Assembly (NCBI GenBank): GCA_028874765.1
Contig: JAPPIE010000278.1
Location: forward strand, 1-33,213
From: Gemmatimonadota bacterium
GTDB taxonomy: Bacteria; Latescibacterota; UBA2968
Direction: 5' to 3'
DNA: 33,213 nucleotides
The translations under genes and the position numbers were made by a program. The notes beneath the pieces are model-generated. The model was not told where the DNA came from. It saw only the letters and a list, made by a program, of their open reading frames with translations, and made no database searches. Positions 23,852 to 31,051 of this stretch are shown here, one piece after another; within the stretch, counting starts at the first letter, position 1; each line of letters begins with the position of its first letter.

Positions 23852-24631
23852 ATGACCCCCGAAGAAAAATTTATGTTTGACCTCGAAGGTTATCTGGTCG
23901 TCAGAAATGTGCTCTCCAAAGAGGAAGTTGATCAATGCAATGAAGTTGCAGACCGCATCGCGCGCGAGCAGTTTGAAATCTATCGGGATGACGGGCTAAA
24001 ACTCGCTCGGAATATCACGTTGTGGGATCCCTGCGTTCAGAGTCTCATAGACCATCCCAAAATTATCCCTTATTTGATCGAACTTTTGGGACCGAGTATC
24101 CACTTTGATCAAGATTATTGCATTTTTTTGGACAAAGGCGGTTCCAAAGGTCCGTTGCACGCCGGTACGATGAAATCGAAAACGGAATTACTCCCATTTT
24201 TTTACACGTATCGCGACGGCATCATGCGCAATGGTTTGACAACACTGGTCTATGCGCTCACGCCCGTGCGAAAGGGCGATGGCGGTTTTTGCTGTATTCC
24301 AGGCTCGCACAAGTCCAACTTTCAACTCGACATCCCCGAGGATGTTATGTATTTCAGACGGCCCGCCCATTACGTCGTACAACCCGAATTGGAGCCGGGT
24401 GACCTGATCATTTTTACGGAGGCGACAGTGCACGGCACTATGCCCTGGACAGCCAATCACGAACGCAGATCATTTCTTTTTAAGTACAACCCTGGGAATA
24501 CGGTTTCATGGGCGAATTATTACAATATAGATGACTACGATCACTTGACCGAGAACCAAAAACGCATGATGATGCCGCCGGGGAGCCACGGTCCAAAGAA
24601 GCCTCCAAGGCTTGAAGTTATTGCGCCATGA
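23852..24631 (+). CDS. PhyH-family Fe/2OG oxygenase-like protein with HxG instead of HxD
   Basis: The 259-residue protein starts MTPEEKFMFDLEGYLVV, as in the HxG protein at 11928-12710. It keeps IPGSHK, distal H194 (TVHGTMPW) and R205/R206 (HERRSFLF). The first iron motif reads H103-A-G105 (GPLHAGTM), so the Asp is replaced by Gly. The 91-residue gap to the distal His fits the canonical alignment. The ATG at 23852 has AGGAGA 7 nt upstream; upstream in-frame codons cross the intergenic repeat and were rejected. It is followed by an MDR dehydrogenase after 18 bp, suggesting sequential oxidation (or halogenation) and dehydrogenation of one substrate. Halogenase chemistry is a hypothesis; an unusual hydroxylase or non-catalytic family is also possible. 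Confidence 0.8.
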   Translation: MTPEEKFMFDLEGYLVVRNVLSKEEVDQCNEVADRIAREQFEIYRDDGLKLARNITLWDPCVQSLIDHPKIIPYLIELLGPSIHFDQDYCIFLDKGGSKGPLHAGTMKSKTELLPFFYTYRDGIMRNGLTTLVYALTPVRKGDGGFCCIPGSHKSNFQLDIPEDVMYFRRPAHYVVQPELEPGDLIIFTEATVHGTMPWTANHERRSFLFKYNPGNTVSWANYYNIDDYDHLTENQKRMMMPPGSHGPKKPPRLEVIAP

Positions 24632-24649
24632 TACACAAAGGAGACGGCG

Positions 24650-25642
24650 ATGAAAGCAGCTATTTATTGCGGTCCGCATGATATTCAGGTGGCAGATGTG
24701 CCAGAGCCGGAAATCAATGCAAATGAGATTCTGGTGAGGGTGAAGGCGTGTGGGATCTGTGGATCGGATCTGCACGCTTATCGCATCGGGCTGTTTGAAG
24801 ATTCTTTAGGACGTCCGATAGAGAAGGGCCTCATCATGGGGCACGAGTTTAGCGGTGAGGTTGTGGAAACGGGACAGGATGTGCAGCGGTTTCAGGTGGG
24901 TGACCACATTTCTGGTGGGGGATTGGGCGGGTTTGCCGAATATCTACCCCTGGAAGTCAATCCCAATCGTCCCTATAAGTTGCCCAAAACCATTAGCTTT
25001 GAAGAAGGCGCGATGATGGAGCCTCTCGCCACGTCGATACACGCAGTGGGTCTGGCAAAACCCGTTGAGGGAGAAACAGTGGTTATTTTAGGCGTTGGGA
25101 TTATTGGCTTGGGGTGTATCCAGGTCATTCGGGCAACGGCGGGTGGGTGCATTATTGCGGTTGATACATCGCCAAAACGGCTGGCTATGGCACGCCAATT
25201 GGGTGCGGATGAGATCGTGAATTTGACGGAGGTAGATCCTGTGGATGCTGTTATTGAACTCACGGGTGGAGAGAGACCTGTGGAAAGATTCGGTGCGCGG
25301 GGAGGAAATGCCGATGTGGTTATCGATTCTGCTGGTGCGAAAGCTTCGCCGAATCAGGGGTTGACGATGCTAAAACAACAAAATGGTCGCCTCGTTCCCG
25401 TCGCATTATTTGAAGATCAACCCGAACTCGATTTTAACCAGGTGGTGCGCAAGCAGGTGACGCTCCAGGGATCCTGGTCATGGACCCCCGATGACTACAG
25501 GCGGGGGATTGAACTCGTCAGGACCGGAAAAATTGATCGGAAACCACTCGTTTCCCACGCCTTTCCTCTCGGTCAAGCCCCCGAAGCGTTTGCGACACAG
25601 GCCAAGCCAGGTGCTGCGATCAAAACCTTGATAAAACCGTAA
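24650..25642 (+). CDS. Medium-chain (MDR) zinc-type alcohol/polyol dehydrogenase
   Basis: The 330-residue protein has the zinc alcohol dehydrogenase opening: C37 in GICGSDLH and H65-E66 in GHEF as catalytic zinc ligands, then the nucleotide-binding GVGIIGLG (148-155). D172 ends the second strand, which favours NAD over NADP. The four-cysteine structural zinc lobe is absent (ISGGGLGGFAEY at about 88-98), as in several sorbitol- or threonine-dehydrogenase-like subfamilies. A short insert (about ERPVERFGARGG) sits before NADVVIDSAG. SD AAAGGAG precedes the ATG. It forms an operon with the HxG PhyH gene. Its stop TAA abuts the stop of the convergent gene on the other strand with no gap. The alcohol or sugar substrate is not predictable. 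Confidence 0.88.
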   Translation: MKAAIYCGPHDIQVADVPEPEINANEILVRVKACGICGSDLHAYRIGLFEDSLGRPIEKGLIMGHEFSGEVVETGQDVQRFQVGDHISGGGLGGFAEYLPLEVNPNRPYKLPKTISFEEGAMMEPLATSIHAVGLAKPVEGETVVILGVGIIGLGCIQVIRATAGGCIIAVDTSPKRLAMARQLGADEIVNLTEVDPVDAVIELTGGERPVERFGARGGNADVVIDSAGAKASPNQGLTMLKQQNGRLVPVALFEDQPELDFNQVVRKQVTLQGSWSWTPDDYRRGIELVRTGKIDRKPLVSHAFPLGQAPEAFATQAKPGAAIKTLIKP

Positions 25643-26350
25643 TTAAATGAGTTCAATATCGCGTAAGATCCAGGACAGTAGCGTAAATGTGACAAAGACG
25701 GGACGTCTTTGTGTATCGAATACATAGTGGATGGGTAATGTGCCCTGTCCCATGTGACGAAAAGAGAAGAGTGATTGGCCGTTGGATTCGATTTGTTCGG
25801 GACCGTGAAGTAGTTGATCTGTTTTGCAGTACGTAAGTTCATCGATGGTTGTAAATGCTTCGTCCAGGGGGTTGGTGCAATTGGCGAGCGCAAAGGGGAG
25901 GAGCCATTGGCACGATATGGGTGTATCCGCCGAGAGGTGCTTTTTACCGGCTGTGCCATTTATTTCTATGATCGCGTCCCGAACCGTGCCATTGATGAGC
26001 AGGCGTTTATCCGGTGTTTCTGCCTGGTACCAGGCGAGTTTCCAGTCCTGAATTGATTCTCCAATGCACTCATCCTGCGCTGTTGTGACGGTTGCTTCGT
26101 AAATTTCCCGCCCGCCGCCATTGCGTTTTTCAACGATCTGGTATTCTGCGCCGTTCTCTTTGTTGTAGCGCGAGATTTCCACTGTTCCTATTGGCCTGTC
26201 ATCAGTCAATCCGTCGGGATGTGTGTTTGTCCACTGCAGAATTTCATAGGTCAATTTGCAATTGGAGTCCAATTGAACGGTTTGTTCTGGAGCATCGTAG
26301 TTTTGCAATTGCCCGGCGATTGCGTTGAGTTCGGCTGGTATGGTGTTCAT
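25643..26350 (-). CDS. Unrecognised protein translationally coupled to a sulfatase
   Basis: I do not recognise this 235-residue protein. It has no signal peptide or membrane helix and looks alpha/beta with many strands. Notable stretches are PIGTVEISRYNK (about 61-72), GGGREIYEATVT, DWKLAWYQAETP, and a C-terminal GTLPIHYVFDTQRRPVFVTF followed by LLSWILRDIELI. The ATG at 26350 is chosen because AGGAGG lies 7 nt upstream; it overlaps the sulfatase stop as ATGA. This tight coupling suggests its product acts with the sulfatase or its substrate. The pattern of strands with few conserved catalytic residues would suit a ligand-binding or lipocalin-like role, but that is a guess. Confidence 0.7.
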   Translation of the reverse strand: MNTIPAELNAIAGQLQNYDAPEQTVQLDSNCKLTYEILQWTNTHPDGLTDDRPIGTVEISRYNKENGAEYQIVEKRNGGGREIYEATVTTAQDECIGESIQDWKLAWYQAETPDKRLLINGTVRDAIIEINGTAGKKHLSADTPISCQWLLPFALANCTNPLDEAFTTIDELTYCKTDQLLHGPEQIESNGQSLFSFRHMGQGTLPIHYVFDTQRRPVFVTFTLLSWILRDIELI

Positions 26351-27657
26351 GATCCCACCTCCTCTGTCCATCCTTTTCCCTGTTTGAGATTTTCCATTCT
26401 CTCTTCTCTTATTCGATCTCTTTCCCCCGTTTTATCAGGTCCGCTGTAGGGTGTGACGGTGTTTGCGTATTCGGCGAGGTATGTGGCGTGCCTGTGTTTG
26501 ACGTCGTCAAAGCCGGGTTCTGGCGCGAGATTGAGTTTTTCCAGGGGGTCGTTTGACAAATCGTAAAGCGTGTGTTGTCCCGAGTCGTAGAGGATGGATT
26601 TGTACTGGTCGTCGCGGATGGCGATTGCACTCGCGTTTTCTCCTATGACGCTTTCCCGCCAGGTAATATCGTCTTTTCCTTCGAGAAGTGGGCGCAAGCT
26701 ATTTGCATACGTGGTGTCGGGCAGGGGAGGTGCGCCAGCATAATCGCAGATTGTAGCGGGGATATCCACGCCCGATATGAAGTGCGAATCGTTTTGCCTA
26801 TTGGGGATGCTGCCGCGTTGTGAAATGACGAGCGGGACTGCCCAGGCTTCTTCTTCAAAAAAGCCTTTCAATACTCTTCGATGATGCCCAGAGCCTTCGC
26901 CGTGGTCGGCTGTAAAGATGATGAGGGTGTTTTCAATGAGGCCATTGTTTTCCAATGTGTCGTAGATCAATCCGATCTGGGCGTCAACGGTTTCCACCAT
27001 TCGGTAACACTGGTAGATATAATATCGCCAATCTGTTTCCGACCAGTGGCCGACCCGATGCTTCTGGTTTGGCGGCATGAGACTGATTTCGAAGTTGCCG
27101 GGTAAATCGGGCAAATCGGGCAACTGAGGCTCCATGCCGTATTTTCCCACGGGTCCGCTGACGCCGCAGACATAACAGCAGTCGTGCGGGTTTAGAAGAC
27201 CGACTGATAAAAAGAAGGGACGGTCATCATTTGCGTGTTCGGCGATATATTGCGCTGCTGCTCTGGCAGAGCCGGAGTCTTGCAGTTCTCCGTAGGGATG
27301 TCTGTCGTAGATCACGTCAAAGCTGTTGGCAACATTTCGTCCCGTGACATGCCACTTGCCAGAATACACACAGTTGTAATCGGTGTGTTTGGTCAACCAC
27401 TGGCCGAGGTCGGGCAGGTTGGGGTCGATGGGGAACGGATTGCTGATAACGCCGTGTTCGACAGACATGCGCCCGGTGTACCAACTCGCGCGTGCAGGAC
27501 AACAGACGGGGTTGGCGCTGTAGGATCGTCTGAAAGATATGCCTTCTGCGATCAGGCGATCCATGTTGGGCGTTGATACATCTTTATTTCCATAGGCGGA
27601 TATCGCGAGGTGATGTTGTTGATCCGTGTGGATGAATACAATATTGGGTTGGCTCAT
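26347..27657 (-). CDS. Sulfatase (type I, formylglycine-dependent), CCPAR active site
   Basis: The 436-residue protein opens NIVFIHTDQQ (metal ligand D12) and has C52-C-P-A-R56 within NPVCCPARASWYTGR, a form common in choline-sulfatase-like and other bacterial sulfatases; C52 would become formylglycine. GKWH (100-103) and FTADHGEGSGHH match the rest of the active site. No signal peptide is present. SD AGGAGA lies before the ATG at 27657. It begins 20 bp after the AAA/DUF4143 gene and ends in an ATGA overlap with an unrecognised gene. It is only distantly related to the other two sulfatases in the window, judged by the different active-site cores and insert lengths, so separate substrates are likely. 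Confidence 0.9.
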   Translation of the reverse strand: MSQPNIVFIHTDQQHHLAISAYGNKDVSTPNMDRLIAEGISFRRSYSANPVCCPARASWYTGRMSVEHGVISNPFPIDPNLPDLGQWLTKHTDYNCVYSGKWHVTGRNVANSFDVIYDRHPYGELQDSGSARAAAQYIAEHANDDRPFFLSVGLLNPHDCCYVCGVSGPVGKYGMEPQLPDLPDLPGNFEISLMPPNQKHRVGHWSETDWRYYIYQCYRMVETVDAQIGLIYDTLENNGLIENTLIIFTADHGEGSGHHRRVLKGFFEEEAWAVPLVISQRGSIPNRQNDSHFISGVDIPATICDYAGAPPLPDTTYANSLRPLLEGKDDITWRESVIGENASAIAIRDDQYKSILYDSGQHTLYDLSNDPLEKLNLAPEPGFDDVKHRHATYLAEYANTVTPYSGPDKTGERDRIREERMENLKQGKGWTEEVGS

Positions 27658-27677
27658 TTTTTCTCCTATTTTTTTTA

Positions 27678-28898
27678 CTACAGAGCGGCGAAGGGCAGTG
27701 CCGTCACACCGGGACCGAGTGGGAGATGTACGTCACCGGGATGCACGACGTATCCCGGCATCGCTACGCTCTCCATGTCTTTTTGGAATATCTCAATGGC
27801 CGCGGCCATGGCCGGGCGCGGCGTAGCAGATAGCTTCACTTCGATCGGTACGAGCTTGCCGTCGGTCTCGACTACGAAATCTACTTCCGTTCCCGCCATC
27901 GTCCTCCAGAAATATATCTGTGGATCGATTCCCCGATGCGTCAATGTCCTGACGATTTCGGAGAGTACTGCTGTTTCCAGGATAGCTCCTCCCATGGGAC
28001 CTGAGGCGGCATGCTCGGGGTCTTTGAGGCCCGCGAGGTAGCAGAGCGTGCCGACATCTGTAAAATACACTTTTGGGGTCTTGACGAGCCGCTTCCCAAC
28101 GTTCACAAAATAAGGGCGTAGCACGATTATCTGGTAGGTGGCTTCGAGCACGGAGAGCCAGGCTTTGATTGTGTTGACCGCCACGCCGAGATCTCGGGCG
28201 ACATCGGTCAGATTCAGGAGTTGGGCACTTCTGCTGGCCAGGATTCGGAGGAAATTTTGATATTGGGTCAGGTCCCCGACCTGTCGCAGCGTACGCACGT
28301 CCCGTTCGAGATAGGTCTGGATATAGCTGGCTTGCCAAAGGGATGCATCGCGGTTGGGTTGTGTTGCGAGTTCCGGGTACCCACCTCGGAGAAAGTTTTG
28401 CCATAGTTTGCCAAAGACGTTTGACGATTTCAAAGGTGACGGTTGCTCGCGCTCCCACGGAAAGGCGAGCTGTGGACGCCCCTCCATTTCCCGTCTGGAA
28501 AGCGGGAACAAGCGAAGCATTGCCGCGCGACCTGCCAAAGATTCGGTTACTTTCTCCGCGAGCAACAAATTCTGTGAACCTGTCAATAGATATTGGCCGC
28601 TTTCGCTTCGGTTCGCATCTATCCTCTCTTTGATATAGGGTAGCAACTCAGGGGCGTACTGTACCTCATCAAAGATAACAGGAGGCGGATACATTTCCAG
28701 GAAACTGCGCGGGTCTTGAAGGGCGGACGCCTGAATGTCCAGAGGCTCCAGAGATATATACCTGCAACGCCTGCCAAAGAGATGCTGGAGGAGCGTTGTC
28801 TTTCCAGACTGACGCGGTCCGGTTAAGACGACGGCGGGAAATTCGGAAGCAGCCCTTGTGAGGATGGGTTCCAGCGAACGTTTGATGTAATTTTGCAT
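27678..28898 (-). CDS. AAA ATPase with C-terminal DUF4143 domain
   Basis: The 406-residue protein has Walker A GPRQSGKTT (27-35) and Walker B-like VIFDEVQ (about 74-80), then a helix-turn-helix-like stretch (about 215-255, LTDVARDLGVAVNTIKAWL). The C-terminal DUF4143 region contains D340, E353 and K355 (VDFVV...IEVKL), a PD-(D/E)XK-like arrangement. This AAA_14-DUF4143 family is widespread and often patchy between strains; its cellular role is unsettled. The ATG at 28898 follows AGGAAG. It has its own consensus-like promoter with a palindrome inside (28953-28982). The HTH makes autoregulation conceivable. It is followed by a sulfatase after 20 bp, although a functional link between them is not evident. 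Confidence 0.9.
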   Translation of the reverse strand: MQNYIKRSLEPILTRAASEFPAVVLTGPRQSGKTTLLQHLFGRRCRYISLEPLDIQASALQDPRSFLEMYPPPVIFDEVQYAPELLPYIKERIDANRSESGQYLLTGSQNLLLAEKVTESLAGRAAMLRLFPLSRREMEGRPQLAFPWEREQPSPLKSSNVFGKLWQNFLRGGYPELATQPNRDASLWQASYIQTYLERDVRTLRQVGDLTQYQNFLRILASRSAQLLNLTDVARDLGVAVNTIKAWLSVLEATYQIIVLRPYFVNVGKRLVKTPKVYFTDVGTLCYLAGLKDPEHAASGPMGGAILETAVLSEIVRTLTHRGIDPQIYFWRTMAGTEVDFVVETDGKLVPIEVKLSATPRPAMAAAIEIFQKDMESVAMPGYVVHPGDVHLPLGPGVTALPFAAL

Positions 28899-28952
28899 AT
28901 CGCGGCTTCCTATCTCCGCATCAGATTGCGTTTGTGACGGTCCTCTGGGTCG

Positions 28953-28982
28953 ATAATATGCATTTCAAATGCATATTGTCAA
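28953..28982 (-). promoter_or_regulatory. Consensus-like promoter of the AAA/DUF4143 gene
   Basis: On the minus strand TTGACA (28982-28977), an 18-bp spacer and TATTAT (28958-28953) lie about 55 bp before the ATG at 28898. The -35 is a perfect match and the -10 differs at one base. The spacer is almost wholly a perfect palindrome. Confidence 0.7.
28955..28977. repeat. Perfect 23-bp palindrome, likely operator
   Basis: Arms AATATGCATTT and AAATGCATATT are exact complements around a single central base (28966). The palindrome fills the spacer between the -35 and -10 hexamers and touches both, the usual position for a repressor dimer site. The binding protein is unknown; the HTH-bearing AAA/DUF4143 product is a candidate. 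Confidence 0.65.
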
Positions 28983-29015
28983 CTTAAAACGAGACATCTT
29001 GTGATTATTTTTTGT

Positions 29016-29044
29016 CTGACAGATCAATTCCGGTTGTGTATTTT
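29016..29044 (+). promoter_or_regulatory. Candidate promoter for the DUF2007-ABC exporter-PhyH operon
   Basis: CTGACA (29016-29021), 17-bp spacer and TATTTT (29039-29044) stand about 32 bp before the ATG at 29077. Motif match only. Confidence 0.45.
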
Positions 29045-29076
29045 GTGCTGACTACCCATAACCTGAGAAATTCGAG

Positions 29077-29283
29077 ATGAGTTATCGAGAACCTCTTGTA
29101 ACTGTTATCACCGCAACAAATCCCGGCTTGCTCGCGGTGATCAAATCCGTGCTCGACGATGCTGAGATCCCCTGTATAACCCGAGGCGAGGGATTTCAAA
29201 CCCTGTACGCGGCAGGACCTGTTGAGGTGCTGGTATTTGAAAGCGATGCCGAAGAAGCCAGGGCACTGTTGAAAAATCTGTAA
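29077..29283 (+). CDS. Small DUF2007-like (putative signal transducing) protein
   Basis: The 68-residue protein fits the short alpha/beta DUF2007 family: a first strand VTVITATN, helix PGLLAVIKSVLDDAEIPCITRGEGF, then a second strand GPVEVLVFESDAEEARALL. These proteins are usually annotated as putative signal transducing proteins with no proven function. The ATG has only a weak SD (GAG close by). It begins 13 bp before an ABC exporter gene and is probably co-transcribed with it. This suggests it either senses or binds something linked to the exporter, or is a passenger. It was identified from fold-like sequence features only. Confidence 0.75.
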   Translation: MSYREPLVTVITATNPGLLAVIKSVLDDAEIPCITRGEGFQTLYAAGPVEVLVFESDAEEARALLKNL

Positions 29284-29296
29284 ATAAGGACATGAT

Positions 29297-31051
29297 ATGC
29301 AGAATATTCTGAAGTTGATGGGTTATATGCGGCCCTATTGGAAGCAGGCGACTATCGGGCCTCTGATGAAATTGATTGAGGTGATGCTGGAGTTGATGCA
29401 ACCCCGGTTGGTGCAGCGGATTGTAGATGAGGGGATTGCCAAGGGAGACCTGGACCTGGTGATTGAAACCGGTCTGTGGATGCTCGGTCTGGCTATTGGG
29501 GGCGTTTTATTTGGAATTGGCAATGCCTGGTTTGGCGTGTGGGTGGCGCAGCGGGTGGAGACCGATGTGCGAAGTGCGCTTTTTGGCAAAATACAGTCGC
29601 TGTCGTTTGGCAATCTGGATAAGCTGTCAACGGGGCATCTGATTACGCGGCTGACCAATGATGTGCGGCAGGTGGGAGAGGTGGCGCGTTTGATATTGCG
29701 CATTCTGTCGCGTATGCCGATGGCGATGGTGGGCGGTCTGGTGATGGCGATTGTGACCAGTCCCCGTCTGGGGTTGATGTTTATCGGGCTGGCTCCCGTG
29801 ATTCTGGGGACTCTTATTCTGGTGTTTCGAAAAGCCAATGCGATGTTTGGCGAAGTGCAGAACCGCCTGGATCGGGTGAATCAGGTGACGCAGGAAAATC
29901 TGGCAGGTGTGCGCGTGGTGAAGGCTTTTTTGAGGGCTGACCACGAGATCGAACGGTTTGGAACGGCCAATGACAGATTGATGGAACAGACGATTCGGGT
30001 GACGCAACTGGTGGCTCTGGTGATGCCGTTTATGATGCTGCTATTGAATCTGGGCGTTGTGGGGGTGATCTGGTTTGGGGGGATTGCCGTAACCCAGGGT
30101 GGGATGAAGCTGGGTGAGATTATTGCGTTTATCAATTATCTGCTGCTTTTCTTGCAGTCTCTGATGATAGGTAGTATGGTGCTTATCCGGATGTCCCGAG
30201 CAGAGGCTTCTGCCGAGCGCATTGTCGAGGTGCTGAATAGCGAGCCCGAGTTGCAGGATCGGGCAGATGCAAAGCGGGATGTGGTATTGGAGGGGCAGGT
30301 CGCGTTTGAAAATGTGACGTTCAGCTATAATGAGACGGCGGACGATCCGGTATTGCGGAATCTGAATTTTGTCGCCGAACCGGGGCAGAAGGTGGCGATT
30401 TTGGGTTCGACAGGCGCGGGTAAGTCGTCGCTGGTGAATCTTATTCCGCGGTTTTACGATGTGGATGCAGGGCGGGTGATGGTGGATGGGATGGATGTGC
30501 GCGATGTGGATCAGGGGACACTGCGACAGCAAATCGGGATGGCGCTCCAGGAGTCGGTCCTTTTTTCGGGTACGATTCGGTACAATATCCAGTACGGGCG
30601 GCCCGATGCGACCGATGAAGAGGTTGAGGCCGCTGCCAGGGCAGCTATGGCACACGATTTTATTGTCCAGTTTCCGGATAAGTACGAGACGCTACTGGGG
30701 CAGCGCGGCGTGAATTTGTCGGGGGGACAGAGGCAGCGGATAGCGATAGCCCGGGCGTTGATCTCCCGCCCGAAGGTGTTGATTTTAGACGATAGTACCA
30801 GTGCGGTAGATCTGGAGACAGAGGCAAGGATTCACGATGCGCTCGAACAGATGGTCGGGTGTACGAGTTTTCTGGTGGCGCAGCGCATCAGTACGGTGTT
30901 GAAGGCAGATAAGATTCTGGTGCTGGACGATGGGGTGCTGGTTGCCGAGGGAACGCATCAGGAATTAATGGAATCCAGTTCAGTATATCAGGAGATTTAC
31001 GATTCACAACTCGGAGAGGGGAACGGATATGGCGGAAGAGCGCAGTGTTGA
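29297..31051 (+). CDS. ABC exporter half-transporter with degenerate ATPase site
   Basis: The 584-residue protein has a six-helix membrane domain (about 15-300) and an ATPase with Walker A GSTGAGKSS (370-378) and a canonical signature LSGGQ (474-478). The catalytic Glu after Walker B is Asp (D499 in LILDDSTS), and the switch His is Gln (Q529 in VAQR). These two losses are the known hallmark of the degenerate half of heterodimeric exporters such as TM287/288 and BmrCD. The next gene overlaps it by 23 bp and supplies the catalytic Glu and His. Together they should form one asymmetric pump for drugs, lipids or metabolites. A short SD (AAGGA) precedes the ATG at 29297. Confidence 0.92.
   Translation: MQNILKLMGYMRPYWKQATIGPLMKLIEVMLELMQPRLVQRIVDEGIAKGDLDLVIETGLWMLGLAIGGVLFGIGNAWFGVWVAQRVETDVRSALFGKIQSLSFGNLDKLSTGHLITRLTNDVRQVGEVARLILRILSRMPMAMVGGLVMAIVTSPRLGLMFIGLAPVILGTLILVFRKANAMFGEVQNRLDRVNQVTQENLAGVRVVKAFLRADHEIERFGTANDRLMEQTIRVTQLVALVMPFMMLLLNLGVVGVIWFGGIAVTQGGMKLGEIIAFINYLLLFLQSLMIGSMVLIRMSRAEASAERIVEVLNSEPELQDRADAKRDVVLEGQVAFENVTFSYNETADDPVLRNLNFVAEPGQKVAILGSTGAGKSSLVNLIPRFYDVDAGRVMVDGMDVRDVDQGTLRQQIGMALQESVLFSGTIRYNIQYGRPDATDEEVEAAARAAMAHDFIVQFPDKYETLLGQRGVNLSGGQRQRIAIARALISRPKVLILDDSTSAVDLETEARIHDALEQMVGCTSFLVAQRISTVLKADKILVLDDGVLVAEGTHQELMESSSVYQEIYDSQLGEGNGYGGRAQC

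Larger units (their letters stand above)
28899..29076. other. Divergent intergenic region with two promoter candidates
   Basis: This 178-bp spacer contains the palindrome-bearing minus-strand promoter (28953-28982) and a plus-strand promoter candidate (29016-29044). No small gene is evident. Confidence 0.6.
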
